Shown: positions 18,581 to 26,200 of the stretch, in pieces
Position numbering within the stretch: position 1 is the first letter of the stretch
Layout of the letters: each line of letters starts with the position of its first letter
Source: Thalassolituus sp. UBA1087
GTDB lineage: Bacteria; Pseudomonadota; Gammaproteobacteria; Pseudomonadales; Oceanobacteraceae
DNA length: 64,000 bases
Assembly: GCA_002314145.1 (NCBI GenBank)
Contig: DCCG01000046.1
Location: 62,001-126,000, forward strand
Direction of reading: 5' to 3'
Program-made: the position numbers and the translations under genes
The notes under the pieces: generated by a model
What the model saw: the letters and a program-made list of their open reading frames with translations, nothing else
The model's database searches: none
Told to the model about the DNA's origin: nothing

Positions 18581-18699
18581 GGAGTGTGCACCTGAATATC
18601 GATATAATTTCACAAAGCGCCGTATTAAAGCACAGACCTGCGACAGCCCCAAACGCTGTGCGTTAGCCGGCGCATCTGACAGTCTACCAGCGGAGCCAT

Positions 18700-19653
18700 A
18701 TGAGTCATCAGATTTCACAACACGCAGAAGTTCCATACGAACTGGGTAATAAGCGCCTGGATCAGGTTGCCGCCCAATTGTTTCCGGATTACTCCCGCTC
18801 GCGCCTGCAGCAATGGATTAAAGACGGCCAGCTCAGGGTGGACGGGCAGACACTGCGTGCCCGGGACAAACTCACCGGGGGCGAAACGCTGACCCTAGAC
18901 GCTGAGCTGACCGCCGAGGGAGACTGGCAGGCGGAAGATATTCCGCTGGATATCGTTTATGAAGATGACGACATCCTGGTGCTGAATAAACAGGCCGGGC
19001 TGGTGGTGCACCCGGCGGCCGGCAATTACGAAGGCACTTTGCTGAATGGCCTGCTGCATCATTGCCCGGCGCTGGAGAACATTCCCCGCGCAGGTATCGT
19101 ACACCGGCTTGATAAAGACACTACCGGGCTTATGGTGGTGGCCAAAACACTGCAGGCGCAGACCAGTCTGGTGGCTCAGCTGCAGGATCGCTCCATGGGG
19201 CGGGAGTATGAAGCCGTTGTGCAGGGCGTTATGACGGGTGGGGGAAAAGTGGATCAACCCATCGGGCGTCATGGCACGCAACGTACCAAGATGACGGTCA
19301 CGCCGACCGGTAAGGAAGCCGTGACTCATTACCGGGTGCTGCATAAATTTCCGACACACACCTATATCCGCCTGAAGCTTGAGACCGGCCGTACTCACCA
19401 GATCCGCGTGCATATGGCACACATCGGCTACCCGCTGGTGGGGGATGCGGCATACGCCGCCCGTACCCGTCTGACCAAAGGCATTGGTCCGGCCCTGCGT
19501 GAAACGTTACTGAACTTCAAACGTCAGGCGCTGCACGCGCGCAAACTTGGGCTGATGCATCCGGCGACGGGTGAACCAATGGAGTGGGAAGTGGAGCTGC
19601 CGGACGACTTTGTTGATTTACTGGCCGCCCTGGAAGCGGATGCTGATGAGTAA
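18700..19653 (+). CDS. rluD: 23S rRNA pseudouridine synthase RluD
   Basis: The 317-residue enzyme modifies uridines of helix 69 of 23S rRNA (1911, 1915 and 1917 in E. coli numbering). An N-terminal S4 domain (ELGNKRLDQVAAQLFPDYSRSRLQQWIKDG) precedes the RluA-type catalytic domain with the catalytic Asp in VHRLDKDTTGLMVVAKT. LETGRTHQIRVHMAHIGYPLVGD is conserved. It overlaps pgeF by 8 bases, so the two are probably co-translated. Confidence 0.97.
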   Translation: MSHQISQHAEVPYELGNKRLDQVAAQLFPDYSRSRLQQWIKDGQLRVDGQTLRARDKLTGGETLTLDAELTAEGDWQAEDIPLDIVYEDDDILVLNKQAGLVVHPAAGNYEGTLLNGLLHHCPALENIPRAGIVHRLDKDTTGLMVVAKTLQAQTSLVAQLQDRSMGREYEAVVQGVMTGGGKVDQPIGRHGTQRTKMTVTPTGKEAVTHYRVLHKFPTHTYIRLKLETGRTHQIRVHMAHIGYPLVGDAAYAARTRLTKGIGPALRETLLNFKRQALHARKLGLMHPATGEPMEWEVELPDDFVDLLAALEADADE

Positions 19654-20383
19654 TCAGCAGCCTGCTGCCGGCGGTTTTGTCCCCGACTGGACGTTGCCGG
19701 CAGGCGTTGCTGCCTTTGTCACTACCCGCTGTGGTGGTGTATCTGTGCCACCTTATGACAGTAACAATCTGGGGACGCACGTCGGTGATGATGCATTGAG
19801 CGTTGCCGAAAACCGCCGGCGCCTGGTGTCTGCTGTGGCCGGGCTGGATGAGATTCAGTGGCTGGATCAGGTGCATGGGGCGGACGTGATTGAGGCCGTT
19901 GGGGACGGCCAGGTCCACACCGCCGATGCTCAGTTCTCTGGCCGGCCGGGCCTCGGCTGTGCCGTCCTCACGGCAGACTGTCTGCCGGTTTTATTCTGCA
20001 ATCAACAGGGCACACGGGTGGCTGCTGCCCATGCCGGCTGGCGTGGTCTTGCCGCAGGCGTGCTGCTGAATACGCTGGCCGTATTTGATGATCCCGCTGA
20101 CGTGCGGGCGTATCTCGGTCCGGCCATTGGACCGGCAGCTTTTGAAGTGGGGCCGGAGGTCCGCAGGGCGTTTGCCGGGGCACCGGATGAGTGTTTCCGC
20201 AAGGGCAAAGGAGACCGGCTGTTGGCGGATCTTTATGGGCTGGCACGCTGGCAACTCGGTAATGCGGGCGTGTCTCAGATCTGTGGGGGGGATTTCTGCA
20301 CTTACACCGAACGGCAGCGTTTTTATTCCTATCGTCGTGACCGGCTGACGGGGCGTCAGGCCAGCCTTATCTGGCTGGTCTGA
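19646..20383 (+). CDS. pgeF: Peptidoglycan editing factor PgeF (YfiH, laccase-domain family)
   Basis: About 245 residues from the ATG at 19646, chosen because GGAAG lies 9 bases upstream; the ATG at 19640 is too close to that site. The conserved metal and catalytic motifs of the multi-copper polyphenol oxidoreductase family are present: VHGADV, ADCLPV and AHAGWRG. In E. coli the protein removes wrong UDP-MurNAc-dipeptides from cell-wall synthesis; other members act on purine nucleosides. It overlaps the rluD 3' end. The clpB gene that follows in Pseudomonas is absent here. Confidence 0.93.
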   Translation: MSNQQPAAGGFVPDWTLPAGVAAFVTTRCGGVSVPPYDSNNLGTHVGDDALSVAENRRRLVSAVAGLDEIQWLDQVHGADVIEAVGDGQVHTADAQFSGRPGLGCAVLTADCLPVLFCNQQGTRVAAAHAGWRGLAAGVLLNTLAVFDDPADVRAYLGPAIGPAAFEVGPEVRRAFAGAPDECFRKGKGDRLLADLYGLARWQLGNAGVSQICGGDFCTYTERQRFYSYRRDRLTGRQASLIWLV

Positions 20384-20395
20384 CAACATATCTGA

Positions 20396-20845
20396 TCAGT
20401 TACAATACTGTTTAATCAGCTGGTTGGCTTTGGCAATTTCCTGCTTGCGCTGTGCATCATCCAGCGGAGCGATAGAGCCGTCTTCCTGTACGAATTTGCG
20501 ACTGAAATTGTTAGTAATACTTTGTTTGTATTGTCTGGCCTGCCGGCAGTTTGACTGACGTTCGTCCTTACTCAGTTTCTGCTCCTGTGGTTTTTCACCT
20601 TCTGCTGCCTCTTCATCGCCGGACTTCCAGGCAGGCAGACTGTAAGCCTCAGCATTTTTGCCGGGCTTCTGAACTTTCACATTGTACCGTTCAGCTTTGT
20701 GTGAGCTGCCTCCCGGTGGTTGACTGCCAAAATGAGTCTGGCCTTTGTCATCGACCCAGCGATAAATATCACCGGCGGTGGCAACGGAAGATACGAAAAA
20801 TAACATCGTCATTATGCAGGATGTGACGGATTTCAAATTTATCAT
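20396..20845 (-). CDS. DUF4124 domain secreted protein
   Basis: About 149 residues from the ATG at 20845, preceded by GGTGAGG; this start gives a signal peptide (MINLKSVTSCIMTMLFFVSSVATAG). The DUF4124 motif follows directly: DIYRWVDDKGQTHFGSQPP. The rest is charged and low in complexity (DEEAAEGEKPQEQKLSKDE), ending in a helical segment with two Cys. The family is common in gammaproteobacteria, periplasmic, and of unknown function. It is convergent with pgeF (12-base gap) and divergent from ilvI. Confidence 0.8.
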   Translation of the reverse strand: MINLKSVTSCIMTMLFFVSSVATAGDIYRWVDDKGQTHFGSQPPGGSSHKAERYNVKVQKPGKNAEAYSLPAWKSGDEEAAEGEKPQEQKLSKDERQSNCRQARQYKQSITNNFSRKFVQEDGSIAPLDDAQRKQEIAKANQLIKQYCN

Positions 20846-20929
20846 CCGTAAGGCCTCACCGAGTAGTAAACAGGGCTTCACGTTCGTAAAAACCACGTGA
20901 TTTGTCAAGGATTTAGAGCGCATTTCAAC

Positions 20930-20957
20930 TGGACATAAACAGCGAAAATGCTAGAAT
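20930..20957 (+). promoter_or_regulatory. Probable sigma-70 promoter of ilvIH
   Basis: TGGACA (20930-20935), a 16-base spacer and TAGAAT (20952-20957) lie about 240 bases before the ilvI start. This leaves a long leader. Confidence 0.5.
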
Positions 20958-21199
20958 TACGCCGCTTTTGCCAGCCGGCGCGCATCCACCAGTGTATAGC
21001 CGTCTGGCAATAACAGCTTCGGGTCCGGTTATCTCCGGCCCGGTTCAGACTCGGCGTCCTCGACCAGGCAACGAGCTTCTGATGAATAACTACAAGTTAA
21101 TCATCCAGCCTGAGAGAGCCTTTATGTTGTTTCTGGCTCAAATCGCATTGAAAACAGATACCCAAGCTCCCCGTGGAGCATGTGAAAGAGGATAGTACG
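20958..21199 (+). other. ilvI 5' leader with a 37-codon upstream reading frame
   Basis: This 242-base leader follows the likely promoter. It contains an ATG at 21082 opening a 37-codon frame (begins MNNYKLIIQPERAF, then MLFLAQIAL) that ends with TAG at 21193-21195, 4 bases before the ilvI GTG. The peptide has several Ile and Leu. No clear attenuator-terminator hairpin was found; GGGTCCGG/CCGGCCC around 21021-21043 is the best stem. It could be a leader peptide or a chance frame. Confidence 0.3.
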
Positions 21200-22924
21200 G
21201 TGGAATTACTTTCCGGCGGAGAAATGCTGGTTCGTGCACTGCACGAAGCAGGTGTTGAATACATTTACGGTTACCCCGGTGGCTCGCTGCTGCACGTCTA
21301 TGATGCTCTGTACCGACAGAGCGCCGTAAAGCATGTATTGGTCCGTCACGAGCAAGCGGCTGCTCACATGGCTGATGGCTACGCTCGTGCGACCGGCAAG
21401 CCAGGTGTGGTCATGGTGACATCAGGTCCGGGCGCGACCAATACCATCACAGGTATTGCCACGGCGTTTACCGATTCAGTTCCTATGGTCGTCATCTCTG
21501 GTCAGGTGATGAGCTTTCTGGTGGGCGATGATGCTTTCCAGGAAACCGATATGCTGGGTGTGTCACGGCCGATCGTGAAACACAGTTTTGCAGTGACCCG
21601 CCCGGAAGATATTCCTGAGCTGGTGGCAAAAGCGTTTCATATTGCCAGCACGGGCCGTCCCGGTCCGGTGGTGATTGATATTCCCAAAGATATGACCATG
21701 CCGAATGAGCGTTATGAATACGCTTATCCGAAGAAGGTCAAACTGCGTTCATACACGCCCCCGCAGCGCGGTCATTCCGGTCAGATCAAAAAAGCGGTCG
21801 ATCTGTTACTGAAAGCCAAGCGTCCGGTTATTTATTCCGGCGGTGGTGTGATTCTCGATGGCAGTTCCGACAAGTTGCGCCAGCTGGTTGACCGGCTCAA
21901 CGCTCCCTGCACCAATACCCTGATGGGGCTGGGTGCCTATCCGGGAACCGGTGAGCGTTTTGTTGGCATGCTGGGCATGCACGGCAGCTATGAAGCCAAC
22001 ATGACGATGCATCATGCGGATGTCATCCTGGCCATCGGCGCACGCTTTGATGACCGCGTGACCAATGCGACGGATAAGTTCTGCCCGGATGCCAAGATCA
22101 TTCACATTGATATTGATCCGTCATCCATCTCCAAAACCATTATCGCCGATGTCCCCATTGTGGGTCCGGTGGGCAATGTTCTGGATGAAATGACAGCCCT
22201 GCTGGACGAATCGGATGAAACACCGGACAGCGAAGCACTGGATGCCTGGTGGAAGCAGATCAACGAATGGCGTCAGCGTCACGGCATGCGCTATGAGAAA
22301 AATGACAATGGTCTGATGAAGCCACAGGAAGTCATTGAAAGCCTGTGGCAGGCCACCCGCGGGGATGCTTATATCACCTCGGATGTGGGTCAGCACCAGA
22401 TGTTTGCTGCACAGTACTATAAATTCGATAAGCCTAACCGCTGGATCAACTCCGGTGGTCTGGGCACGATGGGCTTCGGTTTTCCGGCGGCCATGGGGGT
22501 GAAGATGAACTTCCCCGATGAAATGGTTGTGTGCGTTACCGGTGAAGGCTCTATTCAGATGAATATTCAGGAGCTCTCCACCTGTCTGCAATACGGTATT
22601 CCGGTGAAAATTCTGTGTCTGAACAACGGCTCACTGGGCATGGTTCGACAGTGGCAGGACATGAATTACGAAGGCCGTCACTCCAGCTCTTATATGGAAT
22701 CGCTGCCTGATTTCGTCAAGCTGGTGGAGTCCTATGGTCACGTCGGCATCCGGGTGACAGAACGCAGTCAGCTGCCACAGGCGATGGAAGATACCTTTGG
22801 GAAGTACAATAACCGTCTTGTGTTCCTCGACGTTACCGTAGATGAACATGAACACGTGTATCCGATGCAGGTGCCGACCGGTTCCATGCGTGATATGTGG
22901 CTGAGCAAGACGGAGCGGACCTGA
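21200..22924 (+). CDS. ilvI: Acetolactate synthase large subunit IlvI
   Basis: About 574 residues. I take the GTG at 21200 (protein MELLSGGEMLVRALHEAGVEY), because AGAGGA lies 7 bases upstream and family members begin this way; a GTG at 21173 is the alternative. The ThDP enzyme makes acetolactate and acetohydroxybutyrate for Val, Leu and Ile synthesis. The catalytic Glu is in VRHEQAAAHMADGYARATGKPG. The cofactor motif is TGEGSIQMNIQEL...LNNGSLGM, with GEG rather than GDG. It is followed 2 bases later by ilvH. Confidence 0.97.
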   Translation: MELLSGGEMLVRALHEAGVEYIYGYPGGSLLHVYDALYRQSAVKHVLVRHEQAAAHMADGYARATGKPGVVMVTSGPGATNTITGIATAFTDSVPMVVISGQVMSFLVGDDAFQETDMLGVSRPIVKHSFAVTRPEDIPELVAKAFHIASTGRPGPVVIDIPKDMTMPNERYEYAYPKKVKLRSYTPPQRGHSGQIKKAVDLLLKAKRPVIYSGGGVILDGSSDKLRQLVDRLNAPCTNTLMGLGAYPGTGERFVGMLGMHGSYEANMTMHHADVILAIGARFDDRVTNATDKFCPDAKIIHIDIDPSSISKTIIADVPIVGPVGNVLDEMTALLDESDETPDSEALDAWWKQINEWRQRHGMRYEKNDNGLMKPQEVIESLWQATRGDAYITSDVGQHQMFAAQYYKFDKPNRWINSGGLGTMGFGFPAAMGVKMNFPDEMVVCVTGEGSIQMNIQELSTCLQYGIPVKILCLNNGSLGMVRQWQDMNYEGRHSSSYMESLPDFVKLVESYGHVGIRVTERSQLPQAMEDTFGKYNNRLVFLDVTVDEHEHVYPMQVPTGSMRDMWLSKTERT

Positions 22925-22926
22925 TC

Positions 22927-23418
22927 ATGAGACACATTATTTCTATTCTGCTGGAAAATGAGCCGGGTGCTTTGTCACGGGTTGTGGGTCTGTTCGCACA
23001 GCGCGGTTACAACATTGAAACCCTGACCGTCGCGCCGACGGAAGACAACACGCTGTCGCGTCTCACCATGACCACCAACGGCGATGACCGTAAGATTGAG
23101 CAGATCACCAAGCAGCTGAATAAGCTGATTGAAGTGGTGAAACTGGTTGATCTGTCTGAAGGTGCACACATTGAGCGTGAGCTGATGCTGATCAAGGTGA
23201 AAGCCGTGGGTGCTCAGCGTGCTGAAATTAAGCGCACCGCGGATATTTTCCGCGGTCAGGTGGTGGATGTTTCGCCCAGCGTGTATACCATTCAGCTGAC
23301 GGGTACAACGGATAAGCTGGAAGCTTTTATTGAAGCGATTGGTCCGGGCTGTGTACTGGAAACAGTGCGCTCCGGTGTATCCGGCATCTCCCGTGGTGAA
23401 AAAATTCTGAGCCTGTAA
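22927..23418 (+). CDS. ilvH: Acetolactate synthase small subunit IlvH
   Basis: The 163-residue regulatory subunit starts at the ATG at 22927 (MRHIISILLENEPGALSRVVGLF). An N-terminal ACT domain with the valine-binding region (RGYNIETLTVAPTED) is followed by a second ACT-like half (VVDVSPSVYTIQLTGTTDKLEAFI). It gives IlvI full activity and valine feedback inhibition. A strong terminator follows, so ilvC, which often continues this operon in Pseudomonas, is not part of it here. Confidence 0.97.
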   Translation: MRHIISILLENEPGALSRVVGLFAQRGYNIETLTVAPTEDNTLSRLTMTTNGDDRKIEQITKQLNKLIEVVKLVDLSEGAHIERELMLIKVKAVGAQRAEIKRTADIFRGQVVDVSPSVYTIQLTGTTDKLEAFIEAIGPGCVLETVRSGVSGISRGEKILSL

Positions 23419-23447
23419 GGCCAGCGTTTTTAAGGCGCACAATAAAC

Positions 23448-23475
23448 AGCCCTCATTTTTTATGAGGGCTTTTTT
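23448..23475 (+). terminator. Intrinsic terminator after ilvH
   Basis: AGCCCTCAT (23448-23456) pairs with ATGAGGGCT (23462-23470) and is followed by a run of T. It closes the ilvIH transcript. Confidence 0.92.
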
Positions 23476-23495
23476 GTGCCTGTCGTCCGGGGGGA

Positions 23496-23744
23496 TTATT
23501 CCTGCTCAGGGTCGAGAAATGCCAGCGATAAAAAACCGGCAAAGGCGCCCAGTACACAAACCACTTCGACACTGCCACTCAGCAGCATCAGGGTGCCGGT
23601 AACAATCCAGCCACTTTTTACCTGCTCCAGACGGCGTCGGTAAAGCCGGGTCCGGGTCCAGTTGAGTTCAGGATAGTCATCGGGCAGGCGGTAAAAGCGC
23701 CGGATGCGATCCAGCAACGGAAGTTTTTCAGGGGATTTTTTCAT
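23496..23744 (-). CDS. Small membrane protein of unknown function
   Basis: I do not recognise this 82-residue protein. It has a basic, aromatic N-terminal half (RIRRFYRLPDDYPELNWTRTRLYRRRLEQVKSG). Then come about 35 hydrophobic residues (WIVTGTLMLLSGSVEVVCVLGAFAGFLSLAFL), enough for one or two membrane helices, and an acidic end. The ATG is preceded by AGGAGG at 6 bases, which supports expression. It lies between the ilvH terminator and coq7. Confidence 0.6.
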   Translation of the reverse strand: MKKSPEKLPLLDRIRRFYRLPDDYPELNWTRTRLYRRRLEQVKSGWIVTGTLMLLSGSVEVVCVLGAFAGFLSLAFLDPEQE

Positions 23745-23879
23745 ACGGCCTCCTTTACTCTCAGCGTAAAAGAGGACGATATTTTTGCCCGTAGTACAGC
23801 GAAAAAATCTATCAATAACGGGTTAATATAAATGCAGGTTCTGATTCAGGCGGAGGCTGAGCCAGGAATGGGCGCCAGG

Positions 23880-23916
23880 CTGAACAGAAACGGTGCACTG
23901 CACTGTTTCTGTTCAG
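23880..23916. repeat. 37-base near-perfect palindrome downstream of coq7
   Basis: Outer arms CTGAACAGAAAC (23880-23891) and GTTTCTGTTCAG (23905-23916) match exactly. Inside them GTGCA and TGCAC continue the symmetry, with only one mismatched pair and the central base off. It begins 6 bases beyond the coq7 stop. No T-run follows on either strand, so it is not a classical terminator; it could be a 3' stabilising hairpin or a protein-binding site. Confidence 0.75.
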
Positions 23917-23922
23917 TCAATA

Positions 23923-24591
23923 CTACATCCGGTAAACGGATTTGGTCATCACTTTAGAAACAGCCGTCATAGCCAGCTTCACCGGAAACGGAAACTTATG
24001 GCCGCCGGCGTTGAGGGCGGTGGTGGCGTGTTTGGCTTCGTCTTCCAGCATCTGCAGCAGCACAGCTTTACTTTTTTCGTCCTGCACCGGCAGGCTGGTC
24101 ATATGCTGCGAAAGATGTTTGCACACCTGATCTTCCGTCGCAGCGACAAATCCCAGACTCATTTTATCGGACACCTTGCCGGCGGCAGCACCAATCGCGA
24201 ATGACATGCCGTAAAACAGCGGATTCAGCACACTGGTTGAGCTGCCGAGCTCTTTCACCCGGTTTTCGCACCATACCAGATGGTCAATTTCTTCACGGGC
24301 CGCTTCTTCCATGGCGTCACGGACTTCCGGCAGTTTCGCCGTCAGTGCCTGCCCCTGATACAGCGCCTGCGCACAGACTTCGCCGGTGTGGTTAATACGC
24401 ATCAGCCCGGCAGCGTGACCGGCTTCCTGTTCACTGAGTTCGTGATAAGGACGGCTGGCGGCGGGCGAGGGACGGTATTCCCGGGCTGCGCCCGGTACCA
24501 GGGTACGCAGGGCCTGGTCGGCGTTCTGGATCAGCTTATCGAACAGAGAATAGCGGCGGGCGGGTGCTTGCGCAGCTGTGTGTTCAGTCAT
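23923..24591 (-). CDS. coq7: Demethoxyubiquinone hydroxylase Coq7
   Basis: About 222 residues from the ATG at 24591, preceded by GGAGGTGA at ideal spacing; an ATG at 24615 has no such site. The membrane-bound diiron monooxygenase performs the last hydroxylation in ubiquinone synthesis. Iron ligands are seen in INHTGEVCAQALYQG, REEIDHLVWCENRV and EDEAKHATTALNAG. Coq7 replaces UbiF in Pseudomonas and relatives, which supports the taxonomic placing. It is divergent from the AAA ATPase gene. Confidence 0.95.
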   Translation of the reverse strand: MTEHTAAQAPARRYSLFDKLIQNADQALRTLVPGAAREYRPSPAASRPYHELSEQEAGHAAGLMRINHTGEVCAQALYQGQALTAKLPEVRDAMEEAAREEIDHLVWCENRVKELGSSTSVLNPLFYGMSFAIGAAAGKVSDKMSLGFVAATEDQVCKHLSQHMTSLPVQDEKSKAVLLQMLEDEAKHATTALNAGGHKFPFPVKLAMTAVSKVMTKSVYRM

Positions 24592-24721
24592 AGTCACCTC
24601 CGGATTTTGTTGCATTTTAAGCTATATCCATTCTCTGTGCATCGTCCACATCAAGTGCGACGCACGGTAATGCGTCGCGTTGAGGAACACTGTTATTATG
24701 GAAAAATAACAGGAGGACATT

Positions 24722-26200
24722 ATGCAGGACCTGAATGATCTTGAGCTGCTGCTGGAGCGCAGAATCCCCTTGCTGCTGGTGGAAAGCCATGAGGAGAGCC
24801 GGGCGCTGGAATTATTTACCCGTCTGGCTATCCGCCGCGGACTGGCCTTACAGCAATGGACACTGACCGACGGTCTGCGCCGTCTGGGCTTTGGTGAAGA
24901 TGTCAGTAAAGGTGACACTCACCAGCCAACGGATGCTCTGCGTCTGCTGCGCGAGCGCCCGGAAGGGGGGCTGTTTATTTTCTGCGACCTGCATCCGTTT
25001 CTGGAAGAGCCTCTGGTCGTGCGCCTGTTAAAAGACATTGCATTGCAGCATGAGCGGCAGGGAAAAACGCTGGTGTTACTCAGCCATGAGCTTAAAGTCC
25101 CGGCCGAACTTCAGCGGCTGGCTGCGCGCTTCAGCCTTAAATTACCGGATTCAGGGCAGCTGATGGCGCTGGTGAAAGAGGAAGCTCAGCGTTATGCCCG
25201 GGATTCCGGTCATAAGGTAAAGGCAGACAGCGAAACCCTGGAGCAGTTGGTGGCTAACCTGAAGGGCCTGACTTTTTCTGATGCCCGGCGTCTGATCCGC
25301 GGAGCCATCATTGACGATGGTGCCATTACCCAGGATGACGTGCCGGAAGTCAGTCGTGCGAAGATGAGTCTGCTGGCGGAAGAGGGCATCATCAGTTTCG
25401 AATATGACACCGCGCGGTTTAATGAAGTCGCCGGGCTTAATGCCATGAAAGACTGGCTGGCCAAACGCCAGCAGGCGTTTCTGACTGCAGAGCGTAAATT
25501 GCGCCCGCGCGGCATGCTGCTGTTTGGTGTGCAGGGCGGCGGCAAAAGCCTGGCCGCAAAAGCCGTAGCCGGCTCCTGGGGGCTGCCGTTGTTACGGCTG
25601 GATTTTGCCACACTCTACAACAAGTTTTTCGGTGAAACCGAGCGCAATCTGCGCGAAGCGCTGACGCTGGCAGAAACCATGGCGCCCTGTGTACTGTGGA
25701 TTGATGAAATCGAAAAAGGCCTGGGCACTGACAGCAACGACGCGGGCATCAGCCAGCGCATTCTGGGGACACTGTTAACCTGGCTGAATGAACATGACAG
25801 CCGGGTGTTTGTGGTGGCAACCGCGAATAATATCAAAGCACTGCCGCCGGAGCTGATGCGTAAAGGTCGTCTGGATGAACTCTTTTTCGTCGACCTGCCG
25901 GATGCTCACAACCGGCGGGAGATTCTCAGTATTCACATGCATAAACGTGGCCTTGAGCCTGAACGCTTTGACCTGGATCTGCTGGCGGACGCCAGTGACG
26001 GGTTTTCCGGGGCGGAGCTGGAGCAGGCGGTGGTGTCCGGCTGGCATGCTGCTTCAATTGCCGGCGATGAAGCAGGCCGTATCAGCACAGAGACGCTGTT
26101 GCAGGAAATTCAGCGCACCCGGCCGCTGTCAGTGGTGATGGCTGAGCCCATGGCCGCCCTGCGGGCCTGGGCTAAAGAGCGGGCGGTCAGTGCTGACTAA
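24722..26200 (+). CDS. Ycf46-like AAA+ ATPase
   Basis: The 492-residue protein starts with MQDLNDLELLLERRIPLLLVESHEE, the N-terminal region shared with cyanobacterial and plastid Ycf46. A C-terminal classical AAA module follows: Walker A FGVQGGGKSLAAKAVA, Walker B CVLWIDEIEKGL, sensor-1 VFVVATANN and arginine finger region PELMRKGRLDELFF. A very good AGGAGG precedes the ATG. It resembles FtsH-type AAA domains but has no protease or membrane part. The cellular role is not known; in cyanobacteria Ycf46 is linked to photosynthesis and CO2 use. It is convergent with the RetS-like gene, overlapping by 4 bases. Confidence 0.8.
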   Translation: MQDLNDLELLLERRIPLLLVESHEESRALELFTRLAIRRGLALQQWTLTDGLRRLGFGEDVSKGDTHQPTDALRLLRERPEGGLFIFCDLHPFLEEPLVVRLLKDIALQHERQGKTLVLLSHELKVPAELQRLAARFSLKLPDSGQLMALVKEEAQRYARDSGHKVKADSETLEQLVANLKGLTFSDARRLIRGAIIDDGAITQDDVPEVSRAKMSLLAEEGIISFEYDTARFNEVAGLNAMKDWLAKRQQAFLTAERKLRPRGMLLFGVQGGGKSLAAKAVAGSWGLPLLRLDFATLYNKFFGETERNLREALTLAETMAPCVLWIDEIEKGLGTDSNDAGISQRILGTLLTWLNEHDSRVFVVATANNIKALPPELMRKGRLDELFFVDLPDAHNRREILSIHMHKRGLEPERFDLDLLADASDGFSGAELEQAVVSGWHAASIAGDEAGRISTETLLQEIQRTRPLSVVMAEPMAALRAWAKERAVSAD

